Origin: Chitinophagaceae bacterium
GTDB taxonomy: Bacteria > Bacteroidota > Bacteroidia > Chitinophagales > Chitinophagaceae
DNA length: 64,000 nucleotides
Reading direction: 5' to 3'
NCBI GenBank assembly: GCA_020403455.1
Contig: JADBXP010000002.1
Span: 50,705-114,704 of the forward strand
Position 1 is the stretch's first letter. Every line of letters starts with the position of its first letter. A program made the position numbers and the translations under genes. Below are positions 30,738-38,782 of this stretch, in pieces. The notes under the pieces are model-generated. The model was not told the DNA's origin. It searched no databases and saw only the letters and a list, made by a program, of their open reading frames with translations.

Positions 30738-31613
30738 TTAGTACAGATCGTCGAGCTTCATTTTCAAATATTTCAGTACGCTCCGGTGGGTGCTGTAGAC
30801 TGAAATCCCTACGCCCAGCAGGGTAAGACCGCCAAAAAGCAAGAGATTGAGTTCTATGCTGCGGATGGTCTTGAGTTCCGGTACCCGGCTCTCTGCCCAG
30901 CCAATGATGATCAGCAGCAATACTATGGCTATGCCCGAACTGATGAGTCCGTTGATCAATGCCCGGATATTCAGTGGCCGTGCAATAAAACTTCGGGTGG
31001 CCCCTACCATTTGCATGGTCTTGATGATGAAGCGATTGCTGAACATGGCCAATCGAATGGTATTGTCAATGCTGAAGATAACTATCACACAAAGCAGTAC
31101 TGCGATCACCAAAAATATCAAACCTATTTTAGATGCGCGCTCATTGAGGTTCGATACCAGACTTTGGGGATATTGAATATCCGTGATCTGGTCCCCATAT
31201 TGCTGCATCAATTGAGCTGAAATGGTGGCAAGACTATCTTGATTCACATAGTCTGCTTTGGCATAAAAGTCAATGCTTTCAGGCAATGGGTTGACATCGA
31301 GAATTTTTGCCCAGTCCTCATTGTTCTCCCGGTTCCAGATCTGCTTCGCCGATTCCTTGTCCACATAAGTAACATTCTTCGAGTAAGGCTGGCTGCTGAT
31401 AAAAGCCTGTATTTGTCCGATGGTGTCCTTGTTCAGGGTTCTCAGGTAAGCGCTGATGCGGATGTCTTCTTTGAAGGCATTGCCCACCGAGCGGATGTTG
31501 AGAAAGAACCAGCCCATGATCCCCATGATCAGCAGCACCAGAGCGACACCGATTATGGAATAGATAAAATTGGGCTTACTTCTTTTAAGAGAGGAGGATC
31601 CGGTAGCGGGCAT
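30738..31613 (-). CDS. ftsX: Cell division protein FtsX
   Basis: This 291-residue permease-like protein couples FtsE ATPase activity to activation of periplasmic peptidoglycan hydrolases at the division site. It has an N-terminal helix (about 15-36), a large periplasmic domain with ISAYLRTLNKDT, YVDKESAKQIW and NPLPESIDFYAK, and three C-terminal helices. The MQMVGATRSFIARPLNIRALI loop is diagnostic. ftsE is not adjacent. Its promoter lies in the shared region with leuS. Confidence 0.94.
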   Translation of the reverse strand: MPATGSSSLKRSKPNFIYSIIGVALVLLIMGIMGWFFLNIRSVGNAFKEDIRISAYLRTLNKDTIGQIQAFISSQPYSKNVTYVDKESAKQIWNRENNEDWAKILDVNPLPESIDFYAKADYVNQDSLATISAQLMQQYGDQITDIQYPQSLVSNLNERASKIGLIFLVIAVLLCVIVIFSIDNTIRLAMFSNRFIIKTMQMVGATRSFIARPLNIRALINGLISSGIAIVLLLIIIGWAESRVPELKTIRSIELNLLLFGGLTLLGVGISVYSTHRSVLKYLKMKLDDLY

Positions 31614-31672
31614 AAATCAGTTCATTAGTGTTCAGGAAATTCAATCCCCGTACAAAGGGTTTATTCAGGTTG

Positions 31673-31708
31673 CAAATGTACATTTTGTGCTTGAAAGACG
31701 TACATTTG
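31673..31708. promoter_or_regulatory. Divergent ftsX/leuS promoter region with inverted repeat
   Basis: CAAATGTAC (31673-31681) and GTACATTTG (31700-31708) are perfect 9-base inverted arms. Each arm contains a TAnnTTTG -7 element: the minus-strand one (31673-31680) faces ftsX and the plus-strand one (31701-31708) faces leuS. The palindrome could also be an operator. No good -33 elements were seen. Confidence 0.5.
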
Positions 31709-31764
31709 CTTCCACCCTAAACGTGCTGGGGATACTGTAATTTACGCCGGAGCCGGTTAATAAA

Positions 31765-31854
31765 ATGTTAGTTTTTGCGACCATCCCCCTTGAGCGGGAA
31801 ACAGTAAAAGCCGCAGGGTTACATCAACCCTTACAACGATTGCAAAGCCGGTAG
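31765..31854 (+). other. Possible 29-codon leader ORF upstream of leuS
   Basis: An ATG-TAG frame ends 12 bases before the leuS start. It encodes 29 residues with five Leu (codons TTA, CTT, TTA, TTA, TTG). A hairpin AGGGTT/AACCCT (31815-31831) lies inside it. It may be a leader peptide that senses Leu-tRNA charging, or chance; there is no run of adjacent Leu codons. Confidence 0.3.
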
Positions 31855-31866
31855 AATTATTGCATT

Positions 31867-34764
31867 ATGGAATATCAGTTCAGGTCCATTGAAAAGAAAT
31901 GGCAAGACCATTGGAAAGCCACCGGTGCCTATCGGGTGAGTAATTCCAGTTCACGTCCCAAGTATTATGTGTTGGATATGTTCCCCTATCCCAGTGGAGC
32001 CGGACTTCACGTTGGGCACCCCCTGGGGTACATTGCTTCCGATATATTCAGTCGCTACAAGCGATTGCAGGGATTCAATGTTTTGCATCCCATGGGGTAT
32101 GATGCCTTCGGTCTGCCGGCAGAACAATACGCCCTCGAACACGGCATCCATCCTGCCAAAAGCACCGCCCAGAACATCACCACTTTCCGGGCACAGCTCG
32201 ATAACATCGGATTTTGTTATGATTGGCAAAGGGAAGTGAGAACTTGCGACCCTTCTTATTATCGCTTTACCCAATGGATTTTTTTACAACTCTTCGGAAG
32301 TTTTTACAACCGAAAAATTGGCAAGGCAGAATCCATTGAGCTGCTGAAGCAGGCATTTGCATCAGAAGGGAATATCAACCATGTTTGTCCCGCCAACGAA
32401 AATTGTCGATTCAGTGCCGCTGAGTGGAACAGTTACCCGGAAAAGCAGCAAGAAGATATTTTGATGGATTACCGGTTGGCCTATTGTGGCTGGGGAGAAG
32501 TAAACTGGTGTGAAGCCCTGGGAACCGTACTTGCCAATGATGAAGTGGTGAACGGTGTGAGTGAACGTGGCGGACATCCCGTTATAAAGAAGACCCTGCG
32601 CCAGTGGTACCTCCGCATCACAGAATATGCTGATCGGTTGCTCGAAGGATTAGATACCATTGACTTTAGTGAAGCCATGCGCGAGATGCAAACCAACTGG
32701 ATTGGTAAATCGTATGGCGCAGAAATAAGTTTCTCGCTGGTAAACGGAGACAAGCAACTCTCAGAAATCCTCACAGTTTATACAACCCGCCCGGATACCA
32801 TTTTTGGGGTGGACTTCATGGTAGTGGCACCGGAGCATCCCATCATCGATGCCCTGACATCCGAAGAGTGCAAGGCATCAGTAGAGGACTACCTCACTTA
32901 TGTTAAGAGCCGCAGCGATCGTGAACGGCAGGCAGAGAAAAAAATCAGCGGTTGTTTCACAGGCGGCTATGCCTTACATCCCTTCACAGGAAGAAAGATT
33001 CCGGTATGGATTGCAGAATATGTGTTGATGGGATATGGCACCGGCGCCATCATGGGTGTACCCTGCGGGGATGACCGTGACCATCGCTTCGCACAGCATT
33101 TTACTATTCCTATTACCAATATCATTGGAGCAGCTTATGATGGTGCTGTTGCCAATCCTACCAAAGATGCCTTGTTAGAGAACAGTGATTTTCTCAATGG
33201 CATGGTGATGCGGGAAGCTATGGCGGTTATGACCCAGCGAATAGAAGAGTTGGGCATCGGAAGACGCAAGGTGAACTATAAAATGCGGGATGCATCATTC
33301 AGTCGCCAGCGTTACTGGGGCGAGCCATTCCCCATTCGGTGGGACAATGGCATTGCACGACCTTTATCGGAAAAGGAACTTCCGCTGTTATTGCCGGAAG
33401 TGGAAAAATATGAACCGGGTCCGGAAGGAGAGGGACCACTTGCCAATATACCCGAATGGGTAGGAGAGGGATTAGAGACGAATACCATGCCCGGATATGC
33501 CGGTAGTAGTTGGTATTTCCTGCGCTACATGGATCCGCACAATACACAGGAATTTTGTAGCCGCTCTGCCAGCGATTACTGGAACCAGGTCGATCTCTAT
33601 ATTGGCGGAACCGAACATGCGGTAGGACATTTATTGTACAGCAGATTCTGGACCAAAGTTTTATTCGATCTCGGTCAAATTGGATTTCAGGAACCCTTCA
33701 GAAAGTTACTGAACCAGGGCATGATTCAGGGCAGCAGCCGTTTCATGTATCGCCTGTTGTTGACGAGGGGAGAAAGGAAAGATGATCATTTCAGCAGCGA
33801 TGTGATGGTATCTGCCGGTTGGAAGCAAGGGTATGAAGCAGGCAATATTAGTGTACAGGAAATATTGAAGGAAGTTGCTGCACTTCGCCCTGATTTGGTG
33901 AATGAAGAACAAATGAAGTTGACAGAAGGCTTGATTTTTCAAGCCATCCATGTGGATGTGAATATAGTAGATGGATTGGAACTCGACCTCAGCCGCATTG
34001 TACAATGGCGCAATGGGGAATATGCGCAATCAATCTGGTTGCTTGACCAGGGAAAATACATTTGCGGTGCGGAAGTAGAGAAGATGTCCAAATCGAAATT
34101 CAACACCGTCAATCCTGACCAGTTGGTAGAGAAGTATGGTGCAGATACCTTCCGCATGTATGAAATGTTTTTGGGACCGGTAGATCAGAGCAAGCCCTGG
34201 GATACCAAGGGCATTGAAGGGGTACATCGGTTTCTGAAGAAATTGTGGCGCTTGTTTGATGATGAGCAGAAGGGATGGATGGTTGAAGCTGCGGAACCGA
34301 ATGCGGCAGAATGGAAGGTCTTGCACAAGGCCATCAAGAAGATTGCCGATGATACGGAGCGCTTCAGTTTTAATACGGCTGTCAGCACTTTCATGATTGC
34401 TGTGAATGAGTTAAATGATCTTCATTGTCATAAGAAAGCAATACTGGAACCCTTCCTGATTTTATTGACGCCTTACGCACCGCATATCAGTGAAGAATTG
34501 TGGAGCCGGCTTGGACATACGGATTCTATTTTAGATGCGGCCTATCCGGCTTTCGAAGCAAAGTATGTGCAGGAGTCTGCCAAGGAATATCCCATTAGTA
34601 TCAATGGGAAGGTGCGCGCCAATTTATTGATCAGTCTTGATGCAACTGAGGAAGAAGTCAAAGAGATCGTGTTGCAGCAGGAGGTGATACAGAAGTGGAT
34701 GGAAGGTAAGCCCCTCAAGAAATTCATTTTTGTCAAGGGCCGCATGATTAACCTCGTGGTTTGA
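31867..34764 (+). CDS. leuS: Leucyl-tRNA synthetase
   Basis: A 965-residue class I synthetase. The HIGH motif is in SGAGLHVGHPLGY, the KMSKS motif is exact in EKMSKSKFN, and the CP1 editing domain has TTRPDTIFG and GVPCGDDRDHRFA. The tRNA-binding C-terminal domain ends with KKFIFVKGRMINLVV. Length exceeds that of the E. coli enzyme (860) because of an insertion of about 80-100 residues before KMSKS (between RKLLNQGMIQG and CGAEVEKMSKS), a common feature of Bacteroidota LeuRS. M23 peptidase gene follows after 20 bases. Confidence 0.97.
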   Translation: MEYQFRSIEKKWQDHWKATGAYRVSNSSSRPKYYVLDMFPYPSGAGLHVGHPLGYIASDIFSRYKRLQGFNVLHPMGYDAFGLPAEQYALEHGIHPAKSTAQNITTFRAQLDNIGFCYDWQREVRTCDPSYYRFTQWIFLQLFGSFYNRKIGKAESIELLKQAFASEGNINHVCPANENCRFSAAEWNSYPEKQQEDILMDYRLAYCGWGEVNWCEALGTVLANDEVVNGVSERGGHPVIKKTLRQWYLRITEYADRLLEGLDTIDFSEAMREMQTNWIGKSYGAEISFSLVNGDKQLSEILTVYTTRPDTIFGVDFMVVAPEHPIIDALTSEECKASVEDYLTYVKSRSDRERQAEKKISGCFTGGYALHPFTGRKIPVWIAEYVLMGYGTGAIMGVPCGDDRDHRFAQHFTIPITNIIGAAYDGAVANPTKDALLENSDFLNGMVMREAMAVMTQRIEELGIGRRKVNYKMRDASFSRQRYWGEPFPIRWDNGIARPLSEKELPLLLPEVEKYEPGPEGEGPLANIPEWVGEGLETNTMPGYAGSSWYFLRYMDPHNTQEFCSRSASDYWNQVDLYIGGTEHAVGHLLYSRFWTKVLFDLGQIGFQEPFRKLLNQGMIQGSSRFMYRLLLTRGERKDDHFSSDVMVSAGWKQGYEAGNISVQEILKEVAALRPDLVNEEQMKLTEGLIFQAIHVDVNIVDGLELDLSRIVQWRNGEYAQSIWLLDQGKYICGAEVEKMSKSKFNTVNPDQLVEKYGADTFRMYEMFLGPVDQSKPWDTKGIEGVHRFLKKLWRLFDDEQKGWMVEAAEPNAAEWKVLHKAIKKIADDTERFSFNTAVSTFMIAVNELNDLHCHKKAILEPFLILLTPYAPHISEELWSRLGHTDSILDAAYPAFEAKYVQESAKEYPISINGKVRANLLISLDATEEEVKEIVLQQEVIQKWMEGKPLKKFIFVKGRMINLVV

Positions 34765-34784
34765 TTCGTTTCAAATTTATCTGA

Positions 34785-35468
34785 ATGGAAAATAGGAGTG
34801 TTGTATTACCTCCGGTGATGCATTGTTCATCGGTGATACCCTTGGAGAAAGGAGTCACTCGTTTGGTGCGCTGGGATCTGTCTGTTGAATGCAAGGAGTT
34901 GACGGAGGAAGTGTATGGAGACACGGATGTTTTTTGCCGGTTCATTGATCAGAAGCGCCAAACGATGGGTGCTGATTTTTGTTGGGGAGGATATGATGAG
35001 TTGAGGGATATATATGCACGCAGTGCTGTTTTTGGAAAGGAGGGCGAACAGGAAGAGCCCAGACGTTTGCACCTGGGTATTGATGTTTGGGGTGTGGCGG
35101 GAACGCCGGTACAGGCGGTTTATGAAGGGGTTGTTCACAGCAAGGCGATACACAGTGAGTTAGGTAATTATGGTGCAGTGATCATTGTAGAGCATCAATA
35201 TGGTGGGCAAGTTTTTCATACATTATATGGGCACCTCAGTTGGGACAGTGTTCAGCAGATAGAAGTGGGTGAGCGGATAGCTGGCGGCAGTAAGATCGGT
35301 GCATTGGGTATTCCTGCTGAGAATGGTGGTTGGCCACCGCATCTACATTTTCAATGTATAGTGGATATGGAGGGCTATATGGGTGATTATCCCGGTGTCT
35401 GTAAGTTGAGCGAGCGAGATCGATATCTCAATAATTGTCCCGACCCCATGTTGATGTTGGGGTGGTGA
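34785..35468 (+). CDS. M23 family metallopeptidase (peptidoglycan endopeptidase type)
   Basis: 227 residues. The M23/lysostaphin motifs are present: HLGIDVWG (first zinc His and Asp) and PPHLHFQ (HxH), with VVHSKAIHSELGNYGAVIIVEH and TLYGHLS between. No signal peptide is visible, unlike most cell-wall endopeptidases, so either export is by another route or it acts inside the cell. The N-terminal 90 residues (CKELTEEVYGDTDVFCRFID, GADFCWGGYDELRDIYARS) have no domain I can name. It follows leuS closely and may be co-transcribed with it. Confidence 0.82.
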   Translation: MENRSVVLPPVMHCSSVIPLEKGVTRLVRWDLSVECKELTEEVYGDTDVFCRFIDQKRQTMGADFCWGGYDELRDIYARSAVFGKEGEQEEPRRLHLGIDVWGVAGTPVQAVYEGVVHSKAIHSELGNYGAVIIVEHQYGGQVFHTLYGHLSWDSVQQIEVGERIAGGSKIGALGIPAENGGWPPHLHFQCIVDMEGYMGDYPGVCKLSERDRYLNNCPDPMLMLGW

Positions 35469-35499
35469 TTTTTTCATAAGAATTTGTTCAATCTCACGA

Positions 35500-35570
35500 A
35501 TAGTCTTGCGCCAGAGATGCACAAGTATAACAGAGACACACAAGTACACAAGGGGCGGCATGTTGACTTT
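35500..35570. repeat. Degenerate hairpin-type repeat on the left flank of the AT-rich island
   Basis: GTCTTGCGCC at 35503-35512, then a GAGAC at about 35533 and GGGGCGGC near 35555, gives a GTCT...AGAC / GCC...GGC pattern. It is similar to, but more decayed than, the element at 38783-38837 on the right flank. Membership of one family is inferred by eye. Confidence 0.35.
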
Positions 35571-35605
35571 TTTGACGAATCGAAATTGTAAAGCTTGACC
35601 CGATG

Positions 35606-36322
35606 TTATTGTTGTCTGTTCAGGTAGGGACTATTTTCATCGTCAAACATTAACTCATTATCAAATACCACTCTTTTGAATGTCCAGCTTCCTCCTGATT
35701 TTTCAAAGAGAAGCACTTTTGATTCAGGTCTATAATTCATATGACGCACATAGGTGAGTAAGCAACTAGTATGGTCATTAAAAAAATACGGGACTGTTAT
35801 CTCAATAGATTGATCAATAATGTTATGTGCCTTTATGAAACCATTATGACGCTTGAGTCTTAGATCAGAAAGTATTTTATCCTGATGAGTAACTATTGGA
35901 ACTGGTTTATCAATAGTCGCAGTTTTTTGCGAGTCTTGAAGTGCTTTGATATATTCTTTTTCAATAGTTACGACCAATGAATACGCAGCATAAAATGAGT
36001 CTATTTCGAATAGTTGATTTGTAGGGAACCATTCGTTGTAATTTTCCCTTATTTCTGTTGACCGCAAATGTTCTATGTATTTTTTTGTGTTGCTTCTTAT
36101 TTCTTTGCTACTATCTGTTTTTAGTATAAATTCTATTCCCTTAATTAGAGTATTGTAACGTTTGGCAAAAACGGAATGATCGATTTTGTTATTGATTTTT
36201 TGAACATTTTTTGCCGGCAGGTAATCGTTTAAAAAATAGGATAGAAATTCTTTGGACGTAGACTGCGCAAGACAGGCCAACGAGTTGAAAAGGAGGACAA
36301 CTAATAAATAGAATCTAATCAC
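35606..36322 (-). CDS. Secreted protein of unknown family, copy A
   Basis: 238 residues; not recognised. Residues 1-20 are a signal peptide (hydrophobic core LLVVLLFNSLACLA, then Q, the usual Bacteroidota context). The mature part is mostly helical and polar in the first 130 residues (EFLSYFLNDYLPAK, KRYNTLIKG, TKKYIEHLRSTEIRENYNEWF) and then beta-like (SIEITVPYFFNDHTSCLLTYVRH, KVLLFEKSGGSWTFKRVVFD). It starts with GTG 12 bases after the zincin gene stop. A second copy at 38020-38736 has the same length with about 80% identical residues by hand count. The AT-rich sequence differs from neighbours, suggesting transfer. Confidence 0.75.
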   Translation of the reverse strand: MIRFYLLVVLLFNSLACLAQSTSKEFLSYFLNDYLPAKNVQKINNKIDHSVFAKRYNTLIKGIEFILKTDSSKEIRSNTKKYIEHLRSTEIRENYNEWFPTNQLFEIDSFYAAYSLVVTIEKEYIKALQDSQKTATIDKPVPIVTHQDKILSDLRLKRHNGFIKAHNIIDQSIEITVPYFFNDHTSCLLTYVRHMNYRPESKVLLFEKSGGSWTFKRVVFDNELMFDDENSPYLNRQQ

Positions 36323-36334
36323 TATTAATTTATT

Positions 36335-37690
36335 TTAGTCGCATTGTTTTTTACCCTCAGAACCTTCTTTATGCATCAGTGCTTTATTGGACCAATTTTT
36401 TTCACTTGTTATTAGGGAATTAAATCCATAGCTGCTTATAATGTTTTGGAAAAAGGGAGAGTTATAAACATCTTTTCCTAGTCCCTGCAATGCAAGTGAA
36501 CGGGCTGAACTTAAATCCATAGATGGATAAATGGTCATCAATGTTTGGCTAATTGAATTTACATATTCAAATGCCATAATTTGATGTTGACTTAGCAGAG
36601 AACTATTAGTATAGGTAATTACTGCATGTGCCATTTCATGAAAAATAATCGAAGAAATATACTCTTGTGAGGGGTCACTTCCGATATTATCATAATTAAT
36701 AAATATTGTATCTGTTGCTGGAAAGAAATTTCCAGAACCTTGTTTATATTTGGCAGGAACCGATATATTTGAATTCTCTGCAAATATTACATCTCTATTA
36801 CTCCAGTATGATTTATTGCCGAAAATTGAGAAAAAGCTTTCTGATAAGGTGCCAATAAATGTAGGTTTTGAATATGGTACGGCATACATATTTATACTAT
36901 TTTCAATAATACGTCGAAGACATGGGTTTTTAATAAGATTGCGGATGTCAATCAGATCGCCATTATTTGTCCCTCCACCGCCACCACATTCATTTTTCAA
37001 ATACATGCCTCCTGTATTAATATTGATAGAAGTTGTTTGACATTCACTGCAAACTAAATAAGTATATTCTAGAGTGATACTTCCATCTGACCATCTAATA
37101 AAGTGCCCCCATATCTCGCAGTCACCAATATCATGTTTGTTAAGGTTATTTACTTCTAAATTTCCGACTATTTCTTTTTTTGGCTTAGGTGCCACAAAAC
37201 CTTCCCACTTATTTATGCTATTTATAAATCCTAAACTATGTTTATAATTATTAAAAACAGAGTATGCTGAAACAATTCCCGAAAATTTATTTTGGATGGT
37301 ATTTAATTTTTTGGAGGCAAAATAATAATTTTGAAAGGCATCAATCGCACTGCTTCCATTTCTTTTACTTAACCATTCAATTTTTATAATTGCTCCACTA
37401 TCAATTTTATTTTGATTTTGGTCAAAATAAAAGCCAAGACCAATTATTGAGTTTTTGATAGGCACATAAATAATTGATTTGTTATCAGATACATTTATTT
37501 TTCTCCCTTCACCCCACTTCGAATTATTTATCAAAGAATCGATAAATATATATTGCTCTTGCGTAGCATTTAAACTTTGCTTTTTTAACCAGGATTTTAA
37601 ATTTTTTACTAACTGCGGTTCAAGAGTACCCGAAACTTCAGATAAGAAAGAATTGTTTTTACTACAACTCATAAAAAATAAAAAAAACAC
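36335..37690 (-). CDS. Lipoprotein-like putative zinc metalloprotease (HExxH) of unknown family
   Basis: 451 residues from a GTG start. A lipobox FMSC lies at residues 6-9. The C-terminal domain contains the zincin motif SSIIFHEMAHAVI (His351, Glu352, His355), with Glu375 in IMAFEYVN as a possible third ligand. A Cys-rich middle (Cys191, CSEC at 214-217, Cys235) precedes a poly-Gly linker at 236-240 and NPCLRRIIENS, which looks like the domain boundary of Bacteroidota surface proteins with variable C-terminal domains. The region upstream of the GTG encodes KKAILTL in frame, a normal signal start, but with ATC where ATG would be expected. It likely sits on the outer membrane. Function is not proven. 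Confidence 0.7.
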   Translation of the reverse strand: MFFLFFMSCSKNNSFLSEVSGTLEPQLVKNLKSWLKKQSLNATQEQYIFIDSLINNSKWGEGRKINVSDNKSIIYVPIKNSIIGLGFYFDQNQNKIDSGAIIKIEWLSKRNGSSAIDAFQNYYFASKKLNTIQNKFSGIVSAYSVFNNYKHSLGFINSINKWEGFVAPKPKKEIVGNLEVNNLNKHDIGDCEIWGHFIRWSDGSITLEYTYLVCSECQTTSININTGGMYLKNECGGGGGTNNGDLIDIRNLIKNPCLRRIIENSINMYAVPYSKPTFIGTLSESFFSIFGNKSYWSNRDVIFAENSNISVPAKYKQGSGNFFPATDTIFINYDNIGSDPSQEYISSIIFHEMAHAVITYTNSSLLSQHQIMAFEYVNSISQTLMTIYPSMDLSSARSLALQGLGKDVYNSPFFQNIISSYGFNSLITSEKNWSNKALMHKEGSEGKKQCD

Positions 37691-38019
37691 AAATAGAGTC
37701 AGAATTGCCTTTTTGATTGAAAGTAAGATAAGTTAGAGTCATTTAATTTAAACCCATTATATGAATAGAATGTATTTATTTCGCGCTTTGTCCATTCATT
37801 TTGTCTCAATTTATAAAGAAAACTTTTTTTATAGTAAAAATGTCAGCACAACCCTGACAAAAAATATATAAAACATCAATTTAGCTGAAAATTTCGAAAA
37901 AATAGCTTTGGATCTCGCTGTAGGATGGGTCACGATGTTTAGCGCACCTTTTCTTGCTCACAGCAAGCGAGTCAGGAGATAGCATGCGACGATTGTAATT
38001 AAAAAAGTTTGACCCAATT
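37691..38019. other. AT-rich non-coding gap with a hairpin element
   Basis: 329 bases without a convincing gene. The left part (37691-37735) may encode the true N-terminus of the zincin if ATC at 37717 starts it. The right part has a hairpin CTTGCT-CAC-AGCAAG (37953-37967) nested in longer CTCGCT/AGCGAG arms. No TAnnTTTG element was seen on the minus strand before the zincin gene. Confidence 0.6.
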
Positions 38020-38736
38020 TTATAGTCGTCTGTTCAGGTAGGGACTATTTTCATCGTCAAGATATAATTCCTGATCAAATACCACTCTTTTGAATGTCCA
38101 ATTCTCTCTTGATTTTTCAAAGAGAAGCACTTTAGCTTCAGGCCAATAATTCATGTGACGCACATAGGTGAGTAAACAACTGGTCTGATCATTAAAAAAA
38201 TATGGAACTGTTATCTCTATAGATCGTTCAATCAAGTTAAATGCTTTTAAGAACGAATTATGATGCTTGAGTCTTAGTTCTGAAAGTATTGTATCCTGAT
38301 GGGTAATCGTTGCTACTGGTTTATTAATAGTCACAACTTTTTGCGAGTCTTGAATTGCTTTGATATATTCTTTTAAATTAGTTGCGTCAATTGAATCTGC
38401 AGCATAGAATGAATCTACTGCAAATAGCTGATTCGGCGGGAACCATTCGTTATAATTTTCCCTTATTTCTGTTGACCGCAAATGTTCTATGTATTTCTTT
38501 GTGTTACTTCTTATTTCCTTGCAACTATCTGTTTTTAGTATAGATTCTAATCTCTTGATTAGAGTATTGTAACGTTTGGCAAAAACCGAATGAACGCTTT
38601 TGTCATTGATTTTTTGAATATTTTTTGCCGGCAGGTAGTCGTTCAAAAAATAGGATAGAAATTCTTTGGACTTGGACTGCGAAAGGCAGGCCAAAGAGTT
38701 GATAAGGAGGACAACTAACAAGAAGATTCTAATCAC
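38020..38736 (-). CDS. Secreted protein of unknown family, copy B
   Basis: This paralogue of the gene at 35606-36322 is also 238 residues with a GTG start and the same signal peptide type. It aligns without gaps; about 49 of 238 residues differ. The stretch after FYAA is the most divergent (DSIDATNLKEY against YSLVVTIEKEY), and the motifs RSTEIRENYNEWF and SIEITVPYFFND are kept. DNA similarity extends about 20 bases past both ends. Upstream of its start are the last three codons and stop of a zincin-like gene, showing that a whole two-gene unit was duplicated. Function unknown. Confidence 0.75.
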   Translation of the reverse strand: MIRIFLLVVLLINSLACLSQSKSKEFLSYFLNDYLPAKNIQKINDKSVHSVFAKRYNTLIKRLESILKTDSCKEIRSNTKKYIEHLRSTEIRENYNEWFPPNQLFAVDSFYAADSIDATNLKEYIKAIQDSQKVVTINKPVATITHQDTILSELRLKHHNSFLKAFNLIERSIEITVPYFFNDQTSCLLTYVRHMNYWPEAKVLLFEKSRENWTFKRVVFDQELYLDDENSPYLNRRL

Positions 38737-38762
38737 AATTAATTTATTTTATTCGCATTGTA
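38737..38762 (-). pseudogene. Remnant of the 3' end of a second zincin gene
   Basis: On the minus strand this stretch reads ACAATGCGAATAA plus AATAAATTAATT, matching the end of the zincin gene at 36323-36347 (ACAATGCGACTAA, then AATAAATTAATA) at 23 of 25 positions. The codons are Gln-Cys-Glu-stop against Gln-Cys-Asp-stop. Further upstream the similarity stops and an in-frame stop appears, so the rest of the copy is gone. Confidence 0.6.
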
Positions 38763-38782
38763 ATTAAAATCATTTTCGCATA

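Noticed and set aside
37780..37850. A promoter for the zincin gene
   Set aside because: Several T-rich stretches occur on the minus strand but none gives TAnnTTTG with a plausible -33 element.
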